DNA from: Strigamia acuminata
Lineage: Eukaryota > Arthropoda > Chilopoda > Geophilomorpha > Linotaeniidae
DNA length: 64,000 bases
Assembly: GCA_949358305.1 (NCBI GenBank)
Contig: OX442321.1
Span: 5,235,605 to 5,299,604, forward strand
Reading direction: 5' to 3'
Shown here: positions 22,476 through 32,949 of the stretch, piece after piece
Layout: every line of letters starts with the position of its first letter
How positions within the stretch are numbered: position 1 is the first letter of the stretch
The notes under the pieces: generated by a model
What the model saw: only the letters and a program-made list of their open reading frames with translations
Database searches by the model: none
Told to the model about the DNA's origin: nothing
Program-made: the position numbers and the translations under genes

Positions 22476-23084
22476 ATGGTACCAAGGCCTAATCCTAAAA
22501 TAAAGTAAATAAACAACGGTATTTTGGTATTTTGGTACCATTGGTACCAAATATGTTTTGGTACCAAATATGTTTTGGTACCAAATATGTTTTGGTACCA
22601 ATGGTACCAAGGCCTAATCCTAAAATAAAGTAAATAAACAACGGTATTTTGGTATTTTGGTACCATTGGTACCAAATATGTTTTGGTACGATTGGTACCA
22701 AATATGTTTTGGTACCATTGATACCAAATATGTTTTGGTACTATTGGTACCAAATATGTTTTGGTACCATTGATACCAAATATGTTTTAGTACCAATGGT
22801 ACCAAGGCCTAATAATCCTAAAATAAAGTAAATAAATAACAGTATTTTGGTACCAAATATGTTTTGGTATCATTGGTTACAAATATGTTTTGGGACCAAT
22901 GGTACCAAGGCCTAACAATCCTAAAATAAAGTAAATAAACAACAGTATTTTGGTATTTTGGTATGGTATTTTTGTACCCGTGGTACCAAATATATTTGGG
23001 TACCATTGGTACCACAATACCGTACCAAAATACCAAAATACCATTGTTTATTTACTTTATTTTTGGATTATTAGGCCTTGGTAC

Positions 23085-23445
23085 CAAAACACGTTTGGTA
23101 CCAAAACACGTTTGGTACCAAAACACGTTTGGTACCAAAACACGTTTGGTACCAAAACACGTTTGGTACCAAAACACGTTTGGTACCAAAACACGTTTGG
23201 TACCAAAACACGTTTGGTACCAAAACACGTTTGGTACCAAAACACGTTTGGTACCAAAACACGTTTGGTACCAAAACACGTTTGGTACCAAAACACGTTT
23301 GGTACCAAAACACGTTTGGTACCAAAACACGTTTGGTACCAAAACACGTTTGGTACCAAAACACGTTTGGTACCAAAACACGTTTGGTACCAAAACACGT
23401 TTGGTACCAAAACACGTTTGGTACCAAAACACATTTGGTACCAAT
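23085..23445. repeat. 17 bp palindromic minisatellite, array 2
   Basis: About 21 copies of GGTACCAAAACACGTTT, a different homogenised variant of the array 1 unit, located near the right arm of the same element. Frames are open in several phases, as in array 1. Confidence 0.95.
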
Positions 23446-23635
23446 GGTACCAACATACCATACCAAAATACCAAAATACCATTGTATATTTACTTTATTT
23501 TAGGATTATTAGGCTTAATAAAACCTGGTGTATTGCTCTACTTTTCCATATCACTACACCAGTGAAAAGGCCTCAAAAGGGGGGGGGAGATTTTTCTTTA
23601 TTCTTAAGGTCAGACAGAGTATATAGTTTATAGTA

Positions 23636-24130
23636 TATAGTTTAATGTGGTTTCCTCCCGTTTATAATAAATTTTTTCGATTTTTTCCTTTTGACTTTAA
23701 TCATTTTGTCATGTTTTTTAGCATTCTTACACTGTTTGAACCCGATATAGCACGATTTTACACTGTTTACACTTGGTATATCACGATTTTTATTATATCC
23801 GAATTTTACATGAGTTCATACGTTTTTATAATAATTTATTAAAAAATTCTTGAAAAGTATTGAAATACCTTTAACAATAGTTTCACATTATTTTAAAGTA
23901 AACTTTTTCAAAGTTAAACCAAAAAAAAATATTAAGAGTAAAAACATCATATGCGGTATTTGTTAATTTGTGATGCAGTGAAGCATCTAGTGTTAACTGA
24001 CAGCTGTCGTCTGACAACGTAAAAAGTTTAAAAACATGTGTTATTGAGGTTAAACAGTTGTAAAAGCACAAAAAAAAATTAAAAAAATTGATTTTTTGAA
24101 AAGTTTTATTCACCTACAAGTAAAACTTTC
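23636..24130. repeat. Duplicated non-coding segment, copy 1
   Basis: From TAGTTTAATGTGG through CACTGTTTGAACCCGATATA and AACATCATATGCGGTATTTG to CTGACAACGTAAA. It matches 24800-25330 closely. No gene is seen. Confidence 0.7.
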
Positions 24131-24794
24131 AGCCCGATTAGAATTGCAAGAACAATTTGGAATTTTACATGAATAATGGGGGAGAAAAGGAAAAATGAGA
24201 AAAATATTAATAAATATATATATTTTCCTTTGAAAAATTGATTATTTTAAATATTTTTGGGTAAATTATGTATTTAATTTGCTTTCCTCTTTATTTCAGA
24301 TTAAATATCCAATTATACAGCCGCCATAATGACACCACAATTGGCCTTCGTCGACACAAACTACACAAACACACTTGTGTAAGTAAATCTTAAAAAATTC
24401 ATTATTTACAACTTAATCACTTTATAAATCAAGGTAAATTCCGTCTCAAATTCAATACGAATTAAGATATGCTGGTTGAATATTAAAATTTTAAAAGATA
24501 ATTATTTTTTCTACAAATTGTAAAGATTTGAGGCGCCCCTTCTTTATGTAGTGATCCTGCACGGCGATCCTTGCTGGGAAGGACTGTAGAAAAATTTAAA
24601 AACGTGTGTTATTGAGGTTTTTAGGAAATAATTTAATGAATTTCAATATTTTTAATTTTTACGAAACTTGCTGAATTCGAACGAGTCTGTTCATGAGCAC
24701 ATATACTTGGGTGAATAAATTTTGCCTCAAATTAAATATGAATCAAGATATTGCTTATGAATATTAAATTTACAAAAGAAATTTTTTTTCCATA
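24131..24794. other. Repeat-derived DNA with exon-like fragments, no gene
   Basis: Includes CAGATTAAATATCCAATTAT…GCCGCCATAATGACACC and a GTAAGTAAA site (24330-24390) resembling R1 ends. No frame is supported. Confidence 0.4.
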
Positions 24795-24799
24795 CTAGT

Positions 24800-25330
24800 T
24801 TAATGTGGTGTCTTCCCGTTTATAATAATAAATTTTTTCGATTTTAATTATTTTGTCATGTTTTTGAGCATTCTTACACTGTTTGAACCCGATATAGCAC
24901 GATTTTACACTGTTTGAACTTGGCATAGCACGATTTTAGACGTTTTTGCATTATTCTATCCGAACTTTACACGAGTTTACACGTTTTTATAATAAGTTAT
25001 TAAAAAATTTTTGTAAAGTTTTGAAATATTTTTAACAATAGTTTCACATTATTTTAAAGTAAACTTTTTCAAAGTTAAACCAAAAAAAAATATTAAAAGT
25101 AAAAACATCATATGCGATATTTGTTAATTTTGATGCAGTGAAGCTTCTAGTGTTCACTGACAACTGTCGTCTGACAACGTAAACAGTGTTAAATCGTGTA
25201 ATAATAGGGCTCAGTCTGTGTAGAAAATTAGAAATCGTTTAATATCAGGTTTAATCGGCGTAAAAACACGAAAAAATGATTAAAATCGAAAAAATTAAAA
25301 TATTGATTTTTTTAAAAAAAAAATTTTCAA
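24800..25330. repeat. Duplicated non-coding segment, copy 2 (carries the empty insertion site)
   Basis: Matches 23636-24130. The sequence CCATACTAGTTTAATGTGG at its left edge is uninterrupted, whereas the first copy is preceded by the foldback-like element. Confidence 0.7.
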
Positions 25331-25364
25331 CCGAAACTCCCAGGCAGATTAGAATTGCAAGAAA

Positions 25365-25795
25365 AATTCCAAATTTTTCTCGTAAAATTTCCCAATTTTT
25401 CTCGTAAAATTCCCAATTTTTCTCGTAAAATTCCCAATTTTTCTCGTAAAATTCCCAATTTTTCTCGTAAAATTCCCAATTTTTCTCGTAAAATTCCCAA
25501 TTTTTCTCGTAAAATTCCCAATTTTTCTCGTAAAATTCCCAATTTTTCTCGCAAAATTCCCAATTTTTCTCGCAAAATTTCCAATTTTTTTCGGAAAATT
25601 TCCCAATTTTTTTCGCAAAAATTCCCAATTTTTCTCGTAAAATTCCCAATTTTTCTCGTAAAATTCCCAATTTTTCTCGTAAAATTCCCAATTTTTCTCG
25701 TAAAATTCCCAATTTTTCTCGTAAAATTCCCAATTTTTCTCGTAAAATTTCCAATTTTTCTCGTAAAATTCCCAATTTTTCTCATAAAATTATAA
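25365..25795. repeat. 21 bp minisatellite
   Basis: About 20 copies of a unit reading TTTCTCGTAAAATTCCCAAT (plus T). The unit length is a multiple of three, so frames stay open across the array (for example KIGNFTR repeats). These frames are not genes. Confidence 0.95.
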
Positions 25796-26095
25796 AATTT
25801 CTTTTTTTTAAAACAGAAAGCAGACCACATTGAAAATAAATCTCAGAGCCATTTTTAGAGATTTGATTCTGAGCCATCCACAACTTCAAGATGGGAAATG
25901 AAGTTCCTAGATGTTCAAAATGTGTAAGTATATTTTCCAAATTTAACAAAAATATTGGAAATAATTTAATGAATCAGCCATATTTTAATATTTTTGAAAA
26001 GCACAGTAAACGATGCCTGAATTCAAACATGGCCCTTGGGGTTAGTAATAATAATAATATCAAATTCACAATATCCTAGTCTTGATGAGAAAGAT

Positions 26096-26445
26096 CATGC
26101 ACATGCGGATTGCAGAGAAGTGGCTCAGAACTAAGCCAGTTCTGAGCCAATCACAGCGACCGCAGGTAAGAACCAGATTGCATTGTGGGAAGTAGAACAG
26201 TATGCAGTCTGACGCGATGTCAATGGCAACCATTGGGTGGTATATTGAGAATTAATCTTCAGCCATCTACTCAGTTCGAGGTGGGAATTTGAGTTTGTTT
26301 ATCTAAACTACAATTAAGATTTATAACGATTTTTGGCATTTTTAGTTTTTTTTTTCTACCAGAAGGCGGACCACGGTGAAATCGAATCTCTCCTCGCCTT
26401 GATGAGGAATAAAGTTTCCTGAGCTTCAAAATGTAGATTGGTAAG
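26096..26445 (+). repeat. Dispersed repeat R1, copy 3
   Basis: CATGCGGATTGCAGAGAAGT, CCAATCACAGCGACCGCAGG, CAACCATTGGGTGG, CTTCAGCCATCTACTCAG and TTGGTAAGTGCAC follow the R1 order. A partial copy of its ATG end (GAGCCATCCACAACTTCA…) lies at 25870-25930, and a shorter relative at 26790-26950. Confidence 0.65.
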
Positions 26446-27660
26446 TGCACTTTTTAAATTTATCAATATTTTAGGAAATTCCTTAATGAATTTTGGTATT
26501 TTTAATTTTTAATTTTCAAGAAACTTAGTAATTCGAACAAATGGCGGCTGAGTGTGTTCATCAGCACACACACTTGGGTAAATAAATTTCGCTTTGAATT
26601 AAATGTGAAATACGATAGGCTTATGAATACTAAAATTGCAAAAGAAATTTATTTTTTCTACAGATTTGAGGCGTCCTTTCTGTATGTAGAGTTCCTGCAC
26701 GGCCATACTTGTCACAATTTTTCTCAAATGTTTTTAATTTGACATTAATAAATTGTTGGTTTATTTATTTTTATTTTTTTCTCTTTCCAGCGGTATTACG
26801 ATTCGTTACCCGGAAGTGACGTAACTACTGGTTGTAAGTCCGATCGTAAGACAGGAAATAAGAACGAGACTGCATTGTAGGAAGAAGAGCAGCGAAACGT
26901 GACGTAATGGCCTAGAACAGCAGCAACCATTGGCAACCAACTTGGTAAATTAGAAACATTTCTGTGAATACGAATTAAGAAATACTTGTTGATTACTAAA
27001 ATTTGAAAAGAAATTTAATTATTTTTCCTACAGGCTCAATTTAATGATTTGATGTGTCACACTTGGATGGAAGGAATGCAGAAATGTTTTCAATTGAATT
27101 TTAATAGTTGGGGTTGGGGCATGAAAAGTTTTCAAGCGCGCGTCACGATTTTTTCTTTTTGCAGGTCGATTTATATCTGCAATGTTTTTCAGAAGAAGTA
27201 TGTTTCATACTGGCTTAATGTTATACCATGAGTATGTAAAAAGAAACACGATTAGGACATGTAATGTTATTTGCATGGCATTACACCGTGGATGTTTTGC
27301 CATTAATAAGTTGTTTGTTCGTTTGTTATTTTTCTTTTTTTCAGGGAAATTAATTGCTGCCGTTTGGAGACTGATTTGTGTATGTAATGTCTGCAAAAGT
27401 TAGAAGAATAAAGGTTTTGCAAGTCTTTGATCGAATTCGTGTCTCCAAGTGACGACCTGGAAACACGAACTCGATACGCAATATGCAAAAGAGCACATAA
27501 ACCCAATGGTCGACCGCTTGCTGCCTCATTCCATGGATTTTGGCTTTTGTGCAACACGTCGCGTGAAGTTGCAGATTTCTAAAAGTAATTTGTTTAAATT
27601 GATAATGTTTATTTTTTCTTGTTTCTTTCGACAACAATGGATGGGATCCGCAAATTGCAA
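26446..27660. other. Repeat-derived DNA, no supported gene
   Basis: Alternating AT-rich DNA and R1-like fragments. From about 27340 the sequence grades into a diverged copy of the satellite that follows (ACAACAATGGATGGGATCC at 27633). Frames are short. Confidence 0.4.
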
Positions 27661-30600
27661 GCAATGATGTTTTTCACAGTTTGGCATTGAGTCTGGGAGG
27701 AAGTTGATCCTAAGATAAAAGGTGCTTCCGGGGAAGTTGGTCCTAAGATAAAAGGCGCTTCCAAAGAAGTTGGTAGTTGGTCCTACAGTAAAAGGCGCTA
27801 CCGCTGCGCGTAAATTGATATGTGATAGGCAAGACCAAGGCGCTATACTTCGCTATATGCAGCCGAGCATTGTTAGCCACCACTCACTATCGTCTTTTAT
27901 GCGCGGTCAAGTGATTTTCACGGGTATCAGCAATAGAACTCAAACGAGGGACATGCTGTGAATTACCCAAATGGAAGAGTAATGTTGAAAAGGTGATTAC
28001 ACTTGGCTTCACACAGTGGCACAAAAAGAACTCAGCTCGAGTAATGCTAATTTGTGTTAAACTAGCTTGCGTTTGCTGATGAAAAAGGATTTTACCACTA
28101 CGCAGATTTCTACAGGTAATTTATTTAAATTAATGTTTTATTTATTGTTGGTTATTAATTTTATTTTTTGTTTCTTTTGACAGCAATGGATGGGACCCAC
28201 AAATTGCAAGTAATGATGTTTTTCACAGTTTGGCATTGAGTCTGAGAGGAAGTTGATCCTAAGATAAAAGGTGCTTCCGGGGAAGTTGATCCTAAGATAA
28301 AAGGTGCTTCCGGGGAAGTTGGTCCTAAGATAAAAGGCGCTTCCAAAGAAGTTGGTAGTTGGTCCTACAGTAAAAGGCGCTACCGCTTCTGCCAAACTAA
28401 CACAGCAATGGATGGATCCCGCAAATTGCAAGTAATGATGTTTTTCACAGTTTGGCATTGAGTCTGGGAGGAAGTTGATCCTAAGATAAAAGGTGCTTCC
28501 GGGGAAGTTGGTCCTAAGATAAAAGGCGCTTCCAAAGAAGTTGGTAGTTGGTCCTACAGTAAAAGGCGCTATCGCTGCGCGTAAATTGATATGTGATAGG
28601 CAAGACCAAGGCGCTATACCTCGCTATATGCAGCCGAGCATTGTTAGCCACCACTCACTATCGTCTTTTATGCGCAGTCAAGTGATTTTCACGGGTATCA
28701 GCAATAGAACTCAAACGAGGGACATGCTGTGAATTACCCAAATGGAAGAATAATGTTGAAAAGGTGATTACACTTGGCTTCACACATTGGCGCAAAAAGA
28801 ACTCAGCTCGAGTAATGCTAATTTGTGTTAAACTAGCTTGCGTTTGTGCTTGAGCTGGTGATCAATAGACTGGGAGGACGGTCCTGCCTAGAAGGACCTT
28901 CCGTAGACCGGGTAAAAGTGACCACACACTTACAGGCATATTTGACTAAGTCAAGTAGTCCCAGGGGGGGGACACGTCCCAGGGGAGGGACACGCCAACC
29001 GGGAAATGATTTTCAATGAATTTTAATGATTTTCACGAATTGGCATTTGACCAACACGAACTGGCAACTCGTGAGGAATTGGCATTTGACCAATGGGCAA
29101 AGTGGTTCAAAAAAAAGTGATTATCTTTGGTTTCGGAACCCGTCTTGGTCATTACGCTCATTAAGGAAAAAGGAACAAATAATGATGTTTTTTACATTTT
29201 GGCATTGAGTCTGGGAGGAAGTTGGTCCTAAGATGAAAGGCGCTTCCAGGGAAGTTGGTCCTAAAGTAAAAGGCGCTTCCGCAGCCACGGTAAAGTGATT
29301 TTCACGGGTAGCAGCAATAGAACTCAAACGAGGGACAAGCTAAGAATTACCCAAATGGAAGAGTAATGTTGAAAAGGTGATTACACTTGGCTTCACACAG
29401 TGGCGCAAAAAGAACTCAGCTCGAGTAATGCTAATTTGTGTTAAACTAGCTTGCGTTTGCTGATGAAAAAGGATTTTACCACTACGCAGATTTCTACAGG
29501 TAATTTATTTAAATTAATGTTTTATTTATTGTTGGTTATTAATTTTATTTTTTTGTTTCTTTTGACAGCAATGGATGGATCCCACAAATTGCAAGTAATG
29601 ATGTTTTTCACAGTTTGGCATTGAGTCTGGGAGGAAGTTGATCCTAAGATAAAAGGTGCTTCCGGGGAAGTTGGTCCTAAGATAAAAGGCGCTTCCAAAG
29701 AAGTTGGTAGTTGGTCCTACAGTAAAAGGCGCTACCGCTGCGCGTAAATTGATATGTGATAGGCAAGACCAAGGCGCTATACTTCGCTATATGCAGCCGA
29801 GCATTGTTAGCCACCACTCACTATCGTCTTTTATGCGCGGTCAAGTGATTTTCACGGGTATCAGCAATAGAACTCAAACGAGGGACATGCTGTGAATTAC
29901 CCAAATGGAAGAGTAATGTTGAAAAGGTGATTACACTTGGCTTCACGCAGTGGCGCAAAAAGAACTCAGCTCGAGTAATGCTAATTTGTGTTAAACTAGC
30001 TTGCGTTTGCTGATGAAAAAGGATTTTACCACTACGCAGATTTCTACAGGTAATTTATTTAAATTAATGTTTTATTTATTGTTGGTTATTAATTTTATTT
30101 TTTGTTTCTTTTGACAGCAATGGATGGGACCCACAAATTGCAAGTAATGATGTTTTTCACAGTTTGGCATTGAGTCTGAGAGGAAGTTGATCCTAAGATA
30201 AAAGGTGCTTCTGGGGAAGTTGATCCTAAGATAAAAGGTGCTTCCGGGGAAGTTGGTCCTAAGATAAAAGGCGCTTCCAAAGAAGTTGGTAGTTGGTCCT
30301 ACAGTAAAAGGCGCTACCGCTTCTGCCAAACTAACACGTGTGGCGTGCACGGTCAAGTGATTTTCACGGGTATCAGCAATAGAACTCAAACGAGGGACAT
30401 GCTAAGAATTACCCAAATGGAAGAGTAATGTTGAAAAGGTGATTACACTTGGCTTCACACAGTGGCGCAAAAAGAACTCAGCTCGAGTAATGCTAATTTG
30501 TGTTAAACTAGCTTGCGTTTGCTGGTGAAAAAGGATTTTACCACTACGCAGATTTCTACAGGTAATTTATTTAAATTAATGTTTTATTTATTGTTGGTTA

Positions 30601-31630
30601 TTAATTTTATTTTTTTGTTTCTTTTGACAGCAATGGATGGATCCCACAAATTGCAAGTAATGATGTTTTTCACAGTTTGGCATTGAGTCTGGGAGGAAGT
30701 TGATTTTAAGATAAAAGGTGCTTCCGGGGAAGTTGGTCCTAAGATAAAAGGCGCTTCCAAAGAAGTTGGTAGTTGGTCCTACAGTAAAAGGCGCTACCGC
30801 TGCGCGTAAATTGATATGTGATAGGCAAGACCAAGGCGCTATACTTCGCTATATGCAGCCGAGCATTGTTAGCCACCACTCACTATCGTCTTTTATGCGC
30901 GGTCAAGTGATTTTCACGGGTATCAGCAATAGAACTCAAACGAGGGACATGCTGTGAATTACCCAAATGGAAGAGTAATGTTGAAAAGGTGATTACACTT
31001 GGCTTCACGCAGTGGCGCAAAAAGAACTCAGCTCGAGTAATGCTAATTTGTGTTAAACTAGCTTGCGTTTGCTGATGAAAAAGGATTTTACCACTACGCA
31101 GATTTCTACAGGTAATTTATTTAAATTAATGTTTTATTTATTGTTGGTTATTAATTTTATTTTTTGTTTCTTTTGACAGCAATGGATGGGACCCACAAAT
31201 TGCAAGTAATGATGTTTTTCACAGTTTGGCATTGAGTCTGAGAGGAAGTTGATCCTAAGATAAAAGGTGCTTCTGGGGAAGTTGATCCTAAGATAAAAGG
31301 TGCTTCCGGGGAAGTTGGTCCTAAGATAAAAGGCGCTTCCAAAGAAGTTGGTAGTTGGTCCTACAGTAAAAGGCGCTACCGCTTCTGCCAAACTAACACG
31401 TGTGGCGTGCACGGTCAAGTGATTTTCACGGGTATCAGCAATAGAACTCAAACGAGGGACATGCTGTGAATTATCCAAATGGAAGAGTAATGTTGAAAAG
31501 GTGATTACACTTGGCTTCACACAGTGGCGCAAAAAGAACTCAGCTCGAGTAATGCTAATTTGTGTTAAACTAGCTTGCGTTTGTGTTTGAGCTGGTGGTC
31601 GATTCGGATTTCTACAGGTAATTTATTTAA
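27661..31630 (+). repeat. Complex satellite, about 0.53 kb monomers in 1.06 kb dimers
   Basis: Monomers share GAAGTTGGTCCTAAGATAAA…GCGCTTCC blocks of 30-33 bp in two to four tandem copies, GGTATCAGCAATAGAACTC, AACTCAGCTCGAGTAATGC, and then TTTCTACAG|GTAATTT…TTTGACAG|CAATGGATGG. The segment 29500-30560 repeats as 30560-31620 with few changes (1062 bp). A frame of about 62 codons (VKGATAARKLICDRQD…) recurs from about 27770, 28541, 29704 and 30766 but has no ATG at its start. It is more likely part of the repeat than a protein. Confidence 0.85.
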
Positions 31631-31679
31631 ATTAATGTTTTATTGTTGATTATTAATTTTATTTTGTTCTTGTGGAATT

Positions 31680-31800
31680 TAGGGTCGTCAATGAAGCCGT
31701 CAATGAAGCCGTCAATGAAGCATTGGATGTCGTCATCAATGAAGCAGTGGATGTCATCATCAATGAAGCAGTGGATGTCGTCATCAATGAAGCATTTGCT
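31680..31800 (+). repeat. Short tandem repeat, GTCAATGAAGC / GTCATCAATGAAGCAGTGGAT
   Basis: Three 12 bp and then three 30 bp units. It follows an acceptor-like TTTAG at the last satellite intron (31611-31680). The plus frame encodes NEAVDVVI repeats, a hydrophobic stretch (VFYFICFILLVL) and a Lys/Asn-rich end to 31938. It could be an exon, but there is no other support. Confidence 0.7.
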
Positions 31801-31954
31801 GTTTTTTATTTTATTTGTTTTATTTTACTTGTTTTGAGATTGTGTAATTTTTGTTTTAAAATTCTAGAGAAAATTGTACCACAGTTTGCAAAAAGAGGTG
31901 TAAAACAAAAGAATGATAAGAAGAAAAATAAGAAATAGAACAAGAAAAATGAAA

Positions 31955-32065
31955 AACAAAATAAAAGCAACAAAAAAGAGTAACAAAATAAAAGCAACAA
32001 AAAAGAGTAACAAAATAAAAGCAACAAAAAAGAATAACAAAATTAAAGCAACAAAAAAGAATAAC
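31955..32065. repeat. 27 bp tandem repeat
   Basis: Four to five copies of AACAAAATAAAAGCAACAAA followed by AAAGAGT. Confidence 0.85.
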
Positions 32066-32685
32066 ATTAAAATAAAATAGAAGGTGGAGTTCTGCAATGT
32101 GTGATTTTAAATTAATGCTAAATTTGGCCAAACCATAGACAAAAATGGATATTGTTGACGGTTAATTAAATGTTTTTGAATAAATTGCTGTCATAGAAGT
32201 GAAATAAATTTATTTGAATCGTGGTCATTGAATCACGAACATGACGTTCGTGGTTGAATATGTTCACAAAACAGAAGGAAAAGTGCGGGGAAGAAGCAAA
32301 GAATATTTTAAAAGGAAGATGGAAATGCTTAAAGAGCTAAATAAAATATAAACATAACGAGTTTATTCTGATTTTGCTTTTATTAATTATGAACAAAAAA
32401 TATTTCAATGATAATTGAAAAATTCACAAACAATTTGTACAAATATTCCGCAACGCACAAGCTGGCAAAACCAAAAATCGAGAGAATAGAGCAAAAATTT
32501 AATTTACAAAAAAATAGAATACAGTTAAAATAAAATCTCAAATGAGTTGCTCCAAACGTTCAAACATCGTTCAAAAAATTGTCCTTAATCTCTCGCCGAG
32601 TAAAAACGAAGACATTGTTTTACGTAAATCGTCAGTGTTTGATGATAAGTAATTTTTGGGCGGTATTCAATGCGGTATTATTTCG
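32066..32685. other. AT-rich DNA, nothing recognised
   Basis: No frame, repeat or RNA gene was recognised. Confidence 0.4.
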
Positions 32686-32719
32686 TTCAGTCGTCTCCAG
32701 ATGGCAGGAGCGACCAGAG

Positions 32720-32865
32720 ACTGTTTGCAATAGGAAAACAGTGGCGCCATCTATGATTTCAGATTGCTATTAATTAGGAGTTAAAATGCCTCTGACTTGT
32801 GAGTGGTGATTATGCTTTGGAAAGTACCTGATTTATCGCCCATGGAAGCAATGTAATACGGTATA
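32720..32865 (+). repeat. Direct repeat, copy 1 (second copy at 34048-34190)
   Basis: AACAGTGGCGCCATCTATG through CCTCTGACTTGTGAG and GATTATGCTTTGGAAA to AATACGGTAT occurs here and again at 34048-34190 with small changes. It brackets the TTAGG-like arrays. Confidence 0.7.
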
Positions 32866-32949
32866 GTCCTAGCTTGTATTTTACACACAGCTCGGTTTCA
32901 ACAGGTTTGGCACACCTGCTATAAATTGAATATGTTTTTCGGATTTATT

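Larger units (their letters stand above)
21752..23621. mobile_element. 1.87 kb element with about 200 bp terminal inverted repeats (foldback-like)
   Basis: The left arm from 21752 (TACTCTGTCTGACCTTAAGA…) and the right arm ending 23621 are near-perfect reverse complements for about 200 bp, up to the …TGGTATGTTGGTACCATTGG junctions. The interior is KpnI-type 17 bp minisatellite plus repeated CCTAAAATAAAGTAAATA segments; there is no transposase. A paralogous uninserted site at about 24790-24815 reads CCATACTAGTTTAATGTGG. Here CCCTACTA is followed by the element and then TAGTTTAATGTGG, consistent with insertion at TA and a TA duplication. A few extra bases of TATAGTTTATAGTA lie at the right edge. 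Confidence 0.8.

Noticed and set aside
21805-23633. Many long open frames (up to about 300 codons) on both strands, e.g. VPKHIWYQNIFGTKTYL repeats
   Set aside because: They are translations of 17 bp minisatellite units with no stop in several frames. They appear on both strands and lack splice or start context.
25251-25830. Overlapping frames of 140-175 codons with REKLGIL / KIGNFTR repeats
   Set aside because: Direct consequence of the 21 bp minisatellite, whose unit length is a multiple of three.
27770-30957. Recurring frame of about 62 codons in the satellite (VKGATAARKLICDRQD…)
   Set aside because: Present in several monomers but without an ATG at its start, and other monomers of the same satellite lack it. 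Treated as part of the repeat.
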